DNA of 64,000 nucleotides from Dyadobacter soli (GTDB lineage: Bacteria; Bacteroidota; Bacteroidia; Cytophagales; Spirosomataceae), in contig NZ_FNAN01000009.1 in NCBI RefSeq assembly GCF_900101885.1, positions 124,001 through 188,000 on the forward strand, given 5' to 3'. The notes beneath the pieces were generated by a model that did no database searches, was not told where the DNA came from, and saw nothing but the letters and a program-made list of their open reading frames with translations. Below are positions 17,201 to 25,968 of this stretch, one piece after another. Within the stretch, counting starts at the first letter, position 1. Each line of letters opens with the position of its first letter. The position numbers and the translations under genes are program-made.

Positions 17201-18376
17201 CTAACTAACGGTCGCTCCTGTTCGCACGGCCGGACGAGGAACAGCAGGGCTTTTTCGGGTCACCTTCTTCTCCTTCTTAAACTTCCTCCCAACCCAAATC
17301 ACCACGCCCGTAACAGGTAGCGTCGCGGTAATCAATGCAACGATCAATGCCAGTACCTTAGTAGGCCAGCCCCAGATGCTGCCGCTGTGAATGGGCAATA
17401 CGAGGCGGCGAACCTTCATACCCGTGGTTTCATTGTCGTAAAGGCGTTTGCTGATGAGCGTTCCGTCGGTTTGGTCGAAGTAAAGGAAATCGACGACGTT
17501 GTCGACGGAGGCGGTTTCGTTCTCTTTGGAAATCGTGATGGAAAGGCTGTCGGATTCCGGGATCGCTACTTGAATGCGGCCTGGATAGGCGAGCTGTCGG
17601 TTGGTTTCGGTGAATATCCGGGCTAGCACGACAGATGTTGAAGTGCCGGTGGATGAGACGTTCGCGGGTGCTTCGCGCTTTTGCTGCGGCTTGCCGTCGA
17701 AGGTAAGAAAGATCATACTGTTCACCCATTTGTAACTCCAAACAAGGCCGGTGAGGGCGATGAGGAAGGTGAAGGGCAGCACGTAGAAGCCGAAAACGGC
17801 GTGCAAATCCCAATTAAGACGCTTGAATTTGGCATCCCATTTGATCGTTAGGCGCTGTTTGGTTTGCTTGCGGTTGGGCCACCAGAGCACGAGGCCGGTG
17901 ATCATGATCACGATGAACAACACGCACGAGACGCCGGTAATAGCCTTGCCGGTATCTTCGAGGCAAAGATACCGGTGTAGTTGCAGTACAACGTGGAAGA
18001 ACGAATCGTTTTCGCGGCGTGTGTCGGCGATCTCAGCAGTGTAGGGATTTACAGCCACTGAAAATACATCCTTTTCTTTCTTGCCTTTTACCAAACCGAA
18101 TATAACCGTCCGGTTGAGGTCGGGTTCGATGGCGATGCGGGTGATGCGTTGCTTCGGATAGGCATTTGCAACGGTGGCCCGGAGATTATCCAGCGGAAGT
18201 GCCGACTGACCATTCGGAGCTTCCACGACATAAAATCTGGAATAAATCACCGGTTCCAGCTCATCTTCGAAAACGAGAATGCTGCCTGTCAGCGCCACTA
18301 TAAAAACCACAAGGCCGGAGGAAACCCCCAGCCATAAATGTAGTTGCGATGCAATTTTCTTGAATGTCTTTTTCAC
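17201..18376 (-). CDS. PepSY-associated TM helix protein (iron uptake)
   Basis: The 391-residue inner-membrane protein has the PiuB/FpvG-like PepSY_TM layout: TM1 about 12-34 (VSSGLVVFIVALTGSILVF), a periplasmic PepSY loop, TM2 about 143-164, TM3 about 195-213, TM4 about 338-361, and a basic cytoplasmic tail. Conserved histidines beside the helices (HLWLG; QLHRYLCLE; the DLHAVFGFYVLP segment) are thought to bind heme in relatives that reduce ferric siderophores. It follows the TonB siderophore receptor by 20 bp on the same strand, so the two form an iron-acquisition operon. The exact siderophore is unknown. Confidence 0.93.
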   Translation of the reverse strand: MKKTFKKIASQLHLWLGVSSGLVVFIVALTGSILVFEDELEPVIYSRFYVVEAPNGQSALPLDNLRATVANAYPKQRITRIAIEPDLNRTVIFGLVKGKKEKDVFSVAVNPYTAEIADTRRENDSFFHVVLQLHRYLCLEDTGKAITGVSCVLFIVIMITGLVLWWPNRKQTKQRLTIKWDAKFKRLNWDLHAVFGFYVLPFTFLIALTGLVWSYKWVNSMIFLTFDGKPQQKREAPANVSSTGTSTSVVLARIFTETNRQLAYPGRIQVAIPESDSLSITISKENETASVDNVVDFLYFDQTDGTLISKRLYDNETTGMKVRRLVLPIHSGSIWGWPTKVLALIVALITATLPVTGVVIWVGRKFKKEKKVTRKSPAVPRPAVRTGATVS

Positions 18377-18396
18377 CGGTTATGAAATAGCATGCA

Positions 18397-20871
18397 TTAG
18401 AAAGTATAGGAAATAGTCGCCATGAAGTTGCGCGGTGCGCCAGGGAACAGGCGCAGGTAATCGTAGCCGCCTACCCAGTGGGTCTTGTTGGTGAGGTTAT
18501 TAAGGTTTACCTGGAACTGGAATTTGTCGATTTTGTAGTAAACAGCACCATTTAGCAGTTGGTAACCCGGCAATGTCTGGTTGTTGTTCAGCGACAGGTT
18601 ACGCTCGGTTACGAAGTTGCTTCCGAGGCCTATCCCGAATCCGTTCAGGAAATTGTCCACGAAGGTATATTTGGTCCAGATGCTTCCCTGGTTTTTCGGA
18701 GCATTCGGCTTTTGCAAATTCACCAGCACCTGATCGGCCGCCTTTTGGCCTGCATCGGTGATCTTCGCATCGTTGTAGCTGTAAGTGGCAATCACGTTCC
18801 AGTTCGGGAGGATGTTTCCCGTCACATCGAATTCCACACCCTTCGCAGTCTCCTTACCCACCTGTATCATCAGGTCCGGACGGTCGGCCGCATTGGCAGA
18901 GTACAATGTGTTGGTCTGGGTGATTTTGTAGACCGACACGTTCGCGGTCAGGCGGCCGTCGAGCCATTCCGTTTTCAAACCGGCTTCCGAAAGGCTGCTA
19001 CGGATCGGGTCAAATGGTCCGCCGGACAATGGATTGCTCTGTACCACAGGATCTTGCGGGTTATAGCCCTGGGTGTAAGTTCCGTATACATTAATGTGGT
19101 TATTGACCGTGTACACCGCCCCGATGCGTGGCAGCAATGCGTGCTGCGTTATATTTTGCTCATTATTGGTAGTGTAGCCTTTCTTATCGATGTAAGTATC
19201 GTAGCGCAACCCAAGTAGGATCTGCAAGTTCTTGATCTTCAATTGTTCCTGCAAATACAAACCGTGCAATTTGTAAAGTACGGGCGTGGTCGCCGCATTG
19301 GCCGTAACATTGTAAATGTATTTGGAAGGATCTTCCATGTTGTTATTCTGCAGCGTGAGGTCGTAATGCGAGATGTTCGGCTTGGGAATGCTGTACGTAA
19401 CGCCGTTCTCGGTATAGTTATAGAAAACAAATTTTTCAGGCGTTTTAGGGTTGTAAGCAGCCACGCCGCCCGCTTTGAGCAGGTAACCATTGGCAGTTTG
19501 CTGGCCGGAGCCTTTCGGCGTCGACGACTGGATAAAGTCATAGCCCGCCACCAGTTTGTGCTCCGCAATGCCGGTATTGAAATTGTGGTTGAAGAACAGC
19601 GACACATTATCCATGAACGACTTCGTCTTACGGATAAATACTTGCCGTGCTACCAGGTTATCGATCGCCTTTCCCGCCGAATCGACGCCATTCACATTGC
19701 TGCTGCGGTGTTCGAGCAGGTCTTCGGAATAGCCCGTGCGCAGGTAAGCGACGTTGAAAGAGGTGTTTTCGGTAAACTGGTGGTTCAATGAAGTCGTGAT
19801 CAGGTAAGTTTCTTCATTGAGATAATCATTCACCGCATTGAGCGAAGTGCGGATAGAGCTGGAATAAAGGTCGTTTCCTTTTACCGACTGGCCACGGTCG
19901 AGGCGGCTGTTGGAGCGGTTGAAAACAAGGTCGAAGTTAATGCGGGTTTTATTGGTAGGAAGGAACGATACCGAAGGTGCGACGATGATGTTTTTGTCAA
20001 ACTGCATATTCCGGAAGCCCTGCGCATTCACATAACCGAGGTTGAGGCGGTAAAGCAGCGTCTTGCTTTCGTTCATCGGACCGGTAAAATCGGCCAGGGT
20101 ACGCAGTGTATTGAAGCTACCGGTTGTAAAGCTGAGTGATTTGCGCGCCACGTCGAGCGGCTTTTTAGTCACGCGGTTGATGGTCCCGCCCGGCGAAGTA
20201 TTTCCGTACAATGCCGAAGCTGCACCTTTGATCACTTCCACGCGTTCGAGGTAGTTTACCGGCGGCTGTTTCCAGAATCCGGAGAAGGTCCGCAAGCCGT
20301 TTACGAGCTGGGTAGTGCTCCCGCCGTTCATACGGAAACCGCGGATGGTCAAGTCGTCGTAAAATGTAAACTGGTTCACACCGCTCATGTTTTTCACGGC
20401 ATCACCCATCAGGAACACGCCCTGGTCGCGCATTACTTCCTTGGTAATATAGGAAATCGCCTGCGGCACATCCTTGATCGGTGTGGCCGTTTTGCTGGCG
20501 ATGAATGAAAGGTCATTTTTATAACTCGTCCCCCGGTTACCGACGATCTCGACGGTTTGGAGCTCCTGCGCATTTTCCTCGGAAACGATTTCGAGCGTAA
20601 CGGTCTCGTCCGCCTTCACGTGCACGCTGCGGTCGATACGTCGGATGCCCACGCCCGTACCCACGAGCTGATAATGGCCTGGGGCTAATGCATTAAATTC
20701 AAATTTGCCTTCTGAGTCAGTCAATGTGCCTTTGCCTGTTCCTTTGAGAATCAGGTTGACAGACTCCGCCGACTGGCCCGCGGCGTTCTTGATATTGCCT
20801 TTGATCTGGCCCGTTTGCGCAAATGCGACGGAGCAGCAAAGTGAAAGGATGAGTACAGAGAATATTCTCAT
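18397..20871 (-). CDS. TonB-dependent siderophore receptor
   Basis: The 824-residue outer-membrane receptor has a signal peptide (MRIFSVLILSLCCSVAFAQ), a carboxypeptidase-like domain (about 21-100: GQIKGNIKNAAGQSAESVNL), a plug (about 120-245, with KDVPQAISYITKEVM and ALYGNTSPGGTINRVTKKP typical of siderophore receptors) and a 22-strand barrel ending in FMATISYTF. Start is the ATG at 20871; an extension to 20916 adds residues ahead of the signal peptide and overlaps the promoter. The plug sequence places it in the FhuA/FecA-like ferric-siderophore class. It is followed by the PepSY protein and preceded by a good promoter with an overlapping inverted repeat. Confidence 0.95.
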   Translation of the reverse strand: MRIFSVLILSLCCSVAFAQTGQIKGNIKNAAGQSAESVNLILKGTGKGTLTDSEGKFEFNALAPGHYQLVGTGVGIRRIDRSVHVKADETVTLEIVSEENAQELQTVEIVGNRGTSYKNDLSFIASKTATPIKDVPQAISYITKEVMRDQGVFLMGDAVKNMSGVNQFTFYDDLTIRGFRMNGGSTTQLVNGLRTFSGFWKQPPVNYLERVEVIKGAASALYGNTSPGGTINRVTKKPLDVARKSLSFTTGSFNTLRTLADFTGPMNESKTLLYRLNLGYVNAQGFRNMQFDKNIIVAPSVSFLPTNKTRINFDLVFNRSNSRLDRGQSVKGNDLYSSSIRTSLNAVNDYLNEETYLITTSLNHQFTENTSFNVAYLRTGYSEDLLEHRSSNVNGVDSAGKAIDNLVARQVFIRKTKSFMDNVSLFFNHNFNTGIAEHKLVAGYDFIQSSTPKGSGQQTANGYLLKAGGVAAYNPKTPEKFVFYNYTENGVTYSIPKPNISHYDLTLQNNNMEDPSKYIYNVTANAATTPVLYKLHGLYLQEQLKIKNLQILLGLRYDTYIDKKGYTTNNEQNITQHALLPRIGAVYTVNNHINVYGTYTQGYNPQDPVVQSNPLSGGPFDPIRSSLSEAGLKTEWLDGRLTANVSVYKITQTNTLYSANAADRPDLMIQVGKETAKGVEFDVTGNILPNWNVIATYSYNDAKITDAGQKAADQVLVNLQKPNAPKNQGSIWTKYTFVDNFLNGFGIGLGSNFVTERNLSLNNNQTLPGYQLLNGAVYYKIDKFQFQVNLNNLTNKTHWVGGYDYLRLFPGAPRNFMATISYTF

Positions 20872-20898
20872 TATTTGTAGGGGTTGATAAGCTGGCTG

Positions 20899-20916
20899 TT
20901 GCCAAAACGGTGGCAA
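20899..20916. promoter_or_regulatory. Inverted repeat over the -7 box, possible operator
   Basis: TTGCCA (20899-20904) and TGGCAA (20911-20916) form a perfect 6-bp inverted repeat with a 6-nt spacer, overlapping the -7 box and the expected start point. A metal-responsive repressor would fit the gene function; it does not look like a classic Fur box, so the regulator is unknown. Confidence 0.4.
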
Positions 20917-20944
20917 AAGTAGTCTTATTTAGACCAATCCCAAA
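20914..20944 (-). promoter_or_regulatory. Promoter of the TonB receptor operon
   Basis: On the minus strand TTTG (20941-20944), a 19-nt spacer and TACTTTTG (20914-20921) match the Bacteroidota sigma-factor consensus exactly. Transcription would start about 35 nt before the ATG. Confidence 0.7.
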
Positions 20945-21016
20945 TAGAGAAAATGCTTATTATGTACTCACTTTTTAATTCGTTCTAATTATTCAATTTT
21001 TTCTGCTAATACTTTT

Positions 21017-21059
21017 ATTACCAGTTAAATGTGGCTAAAAGTTACATTTAACTGGTAAT
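21017..21059. repeat. 16-bp perfect inverted repeat
   Basis: Arms at 21017-21032 and 21044-21059 (ATTACCAGTTAAATGT and its exact complement) flank an 11-nt loop. It lies between the isomerase stop (21089) and the receptor promoter, both minus strand. It may terminate the isomerase transcript, although no U-run follows on the minus strand. Confidence 0.65.
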
Positions 21060-21088
21060 CACTTGAATGAGCAAAAGGACGGAATGAA

Positions 21089-21916
21089 TTATCCGAGGTT
21101 GGATTTAATGAACGCAAGCCCATCGCGCATGAGCTGCTCTTCCGAATCGAACATCTTGCGCCAGATATTGGCCACCGGCAGTTTCGGACTGAATGCTTCG
21201 ATGCTGATCCAGCCGTCGTATTTGATATCGCGGATCGATTGGAACACGCCTTCCCAATCCACATTGCCCTTGCCGGGTGTGGAGCGGTCGTTTTCGGAAA
21301 GTTGGATGAACGAAATGCGGTCGCCGGCCTTACGGATGGTATCGCCGATATTCTTCTCCTCGATGTTCGCGTGGAAAGTATCGAACATGATTTTGCAGTT
21401 CGGGTGGTACACATCGTCTACAAATCGGATAATCTCGTCGCCGCAGCTGGTCAGGTACAGTTCGAAGCGGTTCAGGTATTCCAAACCCAGGGTAATGTCG
21501 AGCGACTCGGCATAATCGGCTACTTCCCGAATTCCTTCGATTCCCCATTGCCATTCTTCTTCCGTAGCCGGTTTACCCGTGAAAACGCCAAGTGCGGAAT
21601 GGTACGGGCCCATCAATCGGCTTGCACCGAGTACCAATGAGCAATCCAACGCACGTTTCAAGTGATCGATCGTGTGGCGGCGCATCGCCGGGTCGGCGCT
21701 GATCAGATGCTCCGACGGCCCGCAGATGGTGTCGGTCTCGCACGCAAGGCCCAAGCTGTCGAGCTTCTGGCGGAATGCAAACCAGTGTTCGGGGTTTGTA
21801 TTGAAAATCGGCACCTCGACGCCGTCAAAACCGATCTCTTTAATGAGTTCGAGGGTAGGAAATAGGCTTTCGTCAATCTGGTTTCCCCACAAAAGGAGGT
21901 TCATGCTGTACTTCAT
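21089..21916 (-). CDS. Sugar phosphate isomerase/epimerase (xylose isomerase-like TIM barrel)
   Basis: The 275-residue cytoplasmic protein has the AP-endonuclease-2/TIM-barrel fold of ketose 3-epimerases. Supporting segments are IGFDGVEVPIFN, LGLEYLNRFE (metal-binding glutamate), KIMFDTFHANIEE (Asp/His pair), FIQLSENDRSTPGKG and WISIEAFSP near the end, all typical of D-tagatose/psicose 3-epimerase-like enzymes. The ATG at 21916 is chosen; a TTG lies one codon earlier. It is a single gene, and the substrate is uncertain. Confidence 0.9.
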   Translation of the reverse strand: MKYSMNLLLWGNQIDESLFPTLELIKEIGFDGVEVPIFNTNPEHWFAFRQKLDSLGLACETDTICGPSEHLISADPAMRRHTIDHLKRALDCSLVLGASRLMGPYHSALGVFTGKPATEEEWQWGIEGIREVADYAESLDITLGLEYLNRFELYLTSCGDEIIRFVDDVYHPNCKIMFDTFHANIEEKNIGDTIRKAGDRISFIQLSENDRSTPGKGNVDWEGVFQSIRDIKYDGWISIEAFSPKLPVANIWRKMFDSEEQLMRDGLAFIKSNLG

Positions 21917-22106
21917 CAAAATCGAATTTATCTCGCTGGCGAATGGATTTGGCGGGAGTTAGGTGCCCGTGTCTTTTCAGTATACAATCTTAAAGTAAAA
22001 AAGTACTGTTCAATATACATGTTTTGACGAGTAGTTAGCTGATATTGATAAGTTGGCGCACGCTTGCCGGAATATCGGGGTAAAATTGACTCATAACCTA
22101 AATGCA

Positions 22107-22141
22107 AAAATGGCGGCCCTCGGGAGAGGACCGCCATTTTT
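22107..22141. terminator. Bidirectional-looking terminator hairpin
   Basis: AAAATGGCGG and CCGCCATTTTT pair over 10 bp around a 14-nt loop, with A and T runs on the two sides. It sits 21 bp beyond the stop of the lipoprotein gene and terminates that minus-strand transcript. Confidence 0.8.
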
Positions 22142-22161
22142 GAGCCTTATATCAAGTGCAT

Positions 22162-22590
22162 TTACTGCACTCTGCTGAAAATGAGCTGTTTATTGTCTTC
22201 GTAATACAGTACCAGCCTGTTGGCTTTCAAATCGTAGAGGTTTACGCTAGGCAGTGCGTTCACGAAAAGGTTGCCCCAGCTCGTTTCCGCTCTTTCGGTA
22301 CCGCCGCCACCGATCTGGATGGTGTTCTGCTGGGCAGTTTCGTAAAAACCAGTCAGGATATTGGTGGAAGTAGTGCCTTCCAACTCGCCTTTTTCTTTAA
22401 AATTGAGGCCTATGTCCATCACACCCTTGCTGGTCGCCGGTTTGCTGATGGTGTCATCCTCCTGCACGATACTTTCCAATTGCCATTTGCCGGTCAACTC
22501 CACGTTGCTGCTGATTGTGGTTGTTTTTCCACAACCCGTAAGCAGCGAAAAAAACAGCAAGGATGCTGTCGGAATTATGAGGGCTTTCAT
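22162..22590 (-). CDS. Small lipoprotein, lipocalin-like
   Basis: The 142-residue protein has a lipoprotein signal (FFSLLTGCGK, Cys20). The mature part is strand-rich: ELTGKWQLESIVQ, IGLNFKEKGELEGTTSTN, TIQIGGGGTERAET and NRLVLYYEDNKQLIFSRV. The opening GKW-L and closing strand resemble META/lipocalin-like domains of Bacteroidota envelope proteins, which have no assigned function. It stands alone with its own terminator; upstream lies an AT-rich region shared with the divergent AraC gene. Function is not inferred beyond envelope location. Confidence 0.75.
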   Translation of the reverse strand: MKALIIPTASLLFFSLLTGCGKTTTISSNVELTGKWQLESIVQEDDTISKPATSKGVMDIGLNFKEKGELEGTTSTNILTGFYETAQQNTIQIGGGGTERAETSWGNLFVNALPSVNLYDLKANRLVLYYEDNKQLIFSRVQ

Positions 22591-22691
22591 ATGTGTAAAT
22601 AAATTTCGAAACTACCTATGACTGACATCGTACTCGCAAAAAAGGTTGCAAAAAAGTTGAGCGGCTCTATAAATCTACAAAAAATATGCCA

Positions 22692-22711
22692 GCCGTCCGA
22701 GCATGGACGGC
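22692..22711. repeat. Small hairpin in the divergent promoter region
   Basis: GCCGTCC (22692-22698) and GGACGGC (22705-22711) form a perfect 7-bp stem with a GAGCAT loop. It lies 101 bp upstream of the lipoprotein start and 138 bp upstream of the AraC start. Role unknown; it could be an operator or an old terminator. Confidence 0.4.
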
Positions 22712-22848
22712 ATAATTTATAACGTTTCCAGACCCATATTCTTTTACGGATGGTTAATCTATTTTTTGTGAATAAATTCGAGTAATGATCATATTTTGAT
22801 AGTAATAATGTAATATTGCTAATCTTTTGGGTAAAATCCTGACAGAAT

Positions 22849-23709
22849 ATGAAAGCACCGATCCACAAAAATATCGAAAGCCAGGTTCGGACGGTAACCG
22901 TTCACGAGCTCAAAGAGCCCCATTTCGACCCCAACTGGCATTTTCACCCGCATTACCAATTATTCACCGTTCTGGAGGGAACCGGCAAACGGTTAATCGG
23001 AGATTCCATCCAGACGTTCGGTCCGGGTGATACGGTATTTCTCGGCCCGGATGTGCCACATCTGTGGCGCAGCGACCCGGCCTATTTTGAAGCAGGTTCC
23101 CCATTGATGACGCATGGCATCGTGCTCTATTTTCAGGAAGATTTTTTAGGAAAAGATTTTCTCGACAAACCCGAAATGCTCGGACTCCGCCAATTGCTAG
23201 CAGACTCGAAGCGGGGGATTTGCTACAAAGGCGCGCTTTCGGAGCATATCCGCGAGGAGCTGGTCTCGCTTACTTCCGTTGAAGGCTTCAAAGGCATTCT
23301 GCAACTCCTGACGCTGCTCGACAAACTCGCGCACGACAATACCGGTGAGTTCATTTCGAGCTACGGTTATGTCAATAACTTCAAAGTGTCGGAAACGGAG
23401 CGGATGCAGAAGGTACACAACTACGTCCTTCAACATTTCTTCCAGGAAATCCGTCTGAGCGACGTCGCCTCCCTCGCCGGCATGACCGAAGCCGCATTCT
23501 GCCGCTACTTCAAAGCCCGCTCGAATAAAACCTTCATCGATTTCGTCAACGAGATCCGCATCGGTCACGCCTGCAAACTCCTCCTCGAAGACAAATGGAC
23601 CATCGCCCAAATCGCCTACGACAGCGGCTTCGATTCGCTATCGAATTTCAACAGGAATTTCAAAAAGTACATCGGGCACACGCCTAGGGAGTATAAGGGG
23701 AATTATTGA
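22849..23709 (+). CDS. AraC family transcriptional regulator
   Basis: The 286-residue DNA-binding protein has an N-terminal cupin sensor (about 20-100: HFHPHYQLFTVLEGTGKRL and GDTVFLGPDVPHLW) and a C-terminal double HTH (about 188-286: IRLSDVASLAGMTEAAFCRY, then WTIAQIAYDSGFDSLSNFNR and the closing GHTPREYKG). The cupin histidines suggest sugar sensing. No obvious target is adjacent; it is divergent from the lipoprotein gene and convergent with the antitoxin gene. Confidence 0.94.
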   Translation: MKAPIHKNIESQVRTVTVHELKEPHFDPNWHFHPHYQLFTVLEGTGKRLIGDSIQTFGPGDTVFLGPDVPHLWRSDPAYFEAGSPLMTHGIVLYFQEDFLGKDFLDKPEMLGLRQLLADSKRGICYKGALSEHIREELVSLTSVEGFKGILQLLTLLDKLAHDNTGEFISSYGYVNNFKVSETERMQKVHNYVLQHFFQEIRLSDVASLAGMTEAAFCRYFKARSNKTFIDFVNEIRIGHACKLLLEDKWTIAQIAYDSGFDSLSNFNRNFKKYIGHTPREYKGNY

Positions 23710-23737
23710 TGATATCTGTCGCTCTTCGGGTTTGCCA

Positions 23738-24064
23738 TTAACGAATTTGCAATGCCTGCTGGTCAACGGTGATATTGAATTCGATCTCTGCTTTTAAAGC
23801 GCTGAAAACTTTCAGTATTGTATCAATTGTGGCGCTGTGATTGCCGTTTTCGAGCTTGGAGATCTGCGCTTTTTGCACCCCTACCAGCTCTCCAAGTTGT
23901 TCTTGTGTGAGACTGCGTTCTTTTCGGACGGTTCTGATAGCCCGTCCAAGCAAGGCCATGCTTACCTTATTTTCATGCGCATTTCTGGCCGGAGTGCCAA
24001 TAGGGCCGATGTACTTATCCTTCATCTCATCCAGTGTGTACACCTTCATTTTTGATTTTCCCAT
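23738..24064 (-). CDS. HigA-type XRE antitoxin
   Basis: The 108-residue cytoplasmic DNA-binding protein has a Cro/C1-type HTH at about 40-92 (IRTVRKERSLTQEQLGELVG, then QKAQISKLENG). The N-terminus carries DEMKDKYIGPIGTPARNAHE, the toxin-wrapping region common in Gp49-partner antitoxins. It starts 2 bp after the toxin stop, giving the toxin-first order of HigBA systems. It would neutralise the toxin and repress the operon. Confidence 0.9.
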   Translation of the reverse strand: MGKSKMKVYTLDEMKDKYIGPIGTPARNAHENKVSMALLGRAIRTVRKERSLTQEQLGELVGVQKAQISKLENGNHSATIDTILKVFSALKAEIEFNITVDQQALQIR

Positions 24065-24066
24065 AA

Positions 24067-24408
24067 CTATTTTTGTTCTTCAAAGTATCTCGCTCTAATT
24101 CTTAGTGCCCGCTGAATCTCCTGAGACGGGATTTTTGCGGACTTTTTAATGAAACCATTGGACGCGACTACCAAAGTTTGTTGGGAATCAGATTTATCCC
24201 AAAATGCAAGTAGCCGAATTTCGTTGCCGTTATACGTAGTTCTGAATTCCCAGATATGTTGATGAATTTTCTTCAATAGTCTGGGATCGTTTGTTTGTGC
24301 CGCCATATCAATGTTAAAGAATATTTTATCGATTGCTTGTTGAGGCAGGGTAGCAAGAAACCGATTGGCTTCATCTAACATCAATATGTTGAAGTAGTGT
24401 GTAGGCAT
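24067..24408 (-). CDS. HigB/Gp49-like (RelE superfamily) toxin
   Basis: The 113-residue protein matches the phage-derived Gp49-like family of ribosome-dependent mRNA interferases: FLATLPQQAIDKIFFNI, WEFRTTYNGNEIRLLAFWD and LVVASNGFIKKSAKIP, with the basic residues (Arg, Lys) used for RNA cleavage. It is followed by the XRE antitoxin gene with a 2-bp gap on the same strand. No TAnnTTTG promoter is obvious upstream. Probably a functional stress or addiction module. Confidence 0.9.
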   Translation of the reverse strand: MPTHYFNILMLDEANRFLATLPQQAIDKIFFNIDMAAQTNDPRLLKKIHQHIWEFRTTYNGNEIRLLAFWDKSDSQQTLVVASNGFIKKSAKIPSQEIQRALRIRARYFEEQK

Positions 24409-24499
24409 ATTAAATATAATGTGTGTTTCTAAATTTGGAAACTTCTAAGTTGTAAAAATATCCTGACCGGTCGATGCCAGGCCAGGATATTTCAAAGGA

Positions 24500-25933
24500 T
24501 CAACCCTTCACATTATTAGTCCCATACTTGCCGCGCTGCGGCCGGGAGAGCATTGCGGTTGCTTCCTTATCATTGATAAATTGCTCCTTTTTCGGGTCCC
24601 ATTTCACTTTGCGGCCGAGTTTCATGGCCGTGTGTGCGAGGAGGCATGCGGTACATGAGCGGTGCGCGATTTCCGCGTGGCTGATGGTCTGCTTGCCGCT
24701 CTGGATGCTTTCGATCCAGTTCTGGTGCTGTTCGGGGCTTTCGTACAAATGGATTTCGTTAGCCTGGATGACCGAGCCGAGGATTTTAGGATCACTGGCG
24801 TAAAATGCCTTGTTTTCTTTCGCATTCTGAGCCGCCACAGGGTCGGAGGCTGTAACGCCTACATTGCCGCGTGAAACGAAGATCCAGCCTTCGGTACCTT
24901 CGAATTTCACACCATTCGGATTAGTACCGCCGATTTCCATTGTCACGCCATTGGCATACAATGCATTCACCAGAAAATCGCCATGCACATCCCAGAGGCC
25001 GGAGCCCTGCGCCGGGAAAGTGGCCTTGCCTTCGATCTCGATGGGTCCGGTGAGTTCGGTATCCATGCCCCAATGCGCGATATCGATGTGGTGCGAGCCC
25101 CAGCCGGTGATCATACCCGCGCCGAATTGTTCCAGACGAAGCCATCCCGGACGGTCGTTGATATCCGTTTGTGAATGCACGCGGTCCAGGGTGTAGAAAA
25201 TCTCGGGCGTCGAGCCGAGCCACATATCGTAGTTCAGGTTGGAAGGAACCGGCATTTGCGCAGTGCTTCCGCCCGCCGGATCACCCGGAAGGCCCACATA
25301 TACTTTTTTCAACTTACCAATGCGACCGTTACGCACAAGCTCGCAGGTACGTTTGAACTGCGGCCACGGGTTCACCGAACGTTGCTGGCTGCCCAATTGG
25401 AATATAACCCCCTTTTTTTTGATCATATCGGCCATCTGTCGGCCTTCGCGGATCGTGAGCGAAGTCGGTTTTTGCATGTAAATATGCTTTCCGGCAACGG
25501 CCGCTTCCATGGCGGGCTGTGCGTGCCAGTGGTCGGGCGTACTGATGATCACCGCGTCGATGTCTTTCCGGCCCAATATTTCGTGGTAATCATCGTAAGT
25601 TTTCACTTCGAGGTATTTCTCCTTGCCGGTACGCTCCACGTATTTCCGCTCGATCCATTCCTTGCCTTTGGCCAGACGGTTTTTGTCGAGATCGGCTACG
25701 GCTATAACATGCGCCGCCTCGTTTTTGATTACTTCCGGCAAGTCGTGTGTGGAGCCGATGCGGCCGAAGCCGATCTGCCCGATATTGATCTTATTGCTCG
25801 GCGCATTCTTGCCGAAGACGCTCGACGGCACGATAGTGGGGAACATCGACGCCGCGATAATGCCGGCAGTTCCTTTTGCCGTAGCTTTCAAAAACGACCT
25901 CCTGTCCTGGTTTTGCTCCTTCTGATCTTTCAT
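24500..25933 (-). CDS. Gfo/Idh/MocA oxidoreductase with Tat signal
   Basis: The 477-residue protein has a Tat signal (RRSFLKATAKGTAGIIAASM) and then a Gfo/Idh/MocA Rossmann domain (NIGQIGFGRIG, about 47-57). The active-site segment is KHIYMQKPTSLTIREGRQM, with the QKP form of the family's EKP motif. The C-terminal domain follows the Bacteroidota exported type (GWGSHHIDIAHWGMD). These periplasmic oxidoreductases act on sugars or sugar derivatives, sometimes in retaining glycosidase pathways. It is the last gene of the uxuA-SDR-antirepressor-ThuA-Gfo run, 35 bp after the ThuA gene. Confidence 0.93.
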   Translation of the reverse strand: MKDQKEQNQDRRSFLKATAKGTAGIIAASMFPTIVPSSVFGKNAPSNKINIGQIGFGRIGSTHDLPEVIKNEAAHVIAVADLDKNRLAKGKEWIERKYVERTGKEKYLEVKTYDDYHEILGRKDIDAVIISTPDHWHAQPAMEAAVAGKHIYMQKPTSLTIREGRQMADMIKKKGVIFQLGSQQRSVNPWPQFKRTCELVRNGRIGKLKKVYVGLPGDPAGGSTAQMPVPSNLNYDMWLGSTPEIFYTLDRVHSQTDINDRPGWLRLEQFGAGMITGWGSHHIDIAHWGMDTELTGPIEIEGKATFPAQGSGLWDVHGDFLVNALYANGVTMEIGGTNPNGVKFEGTEGWIFVSRGNVGVTASDPVAAQNAKENKAFYASDPKILGSVIQANEIHLYESPEQHQNWIESIQSGKQTISHAEIAHRSCTACLLAHTAMKLGRKVKWDPKKEQFINDKEATAMLSRPQRGKYGTNNVKG

Positions 25934-25968
25934 TTTGTATGCAGATTTCGGATTGATGACTGATATGT

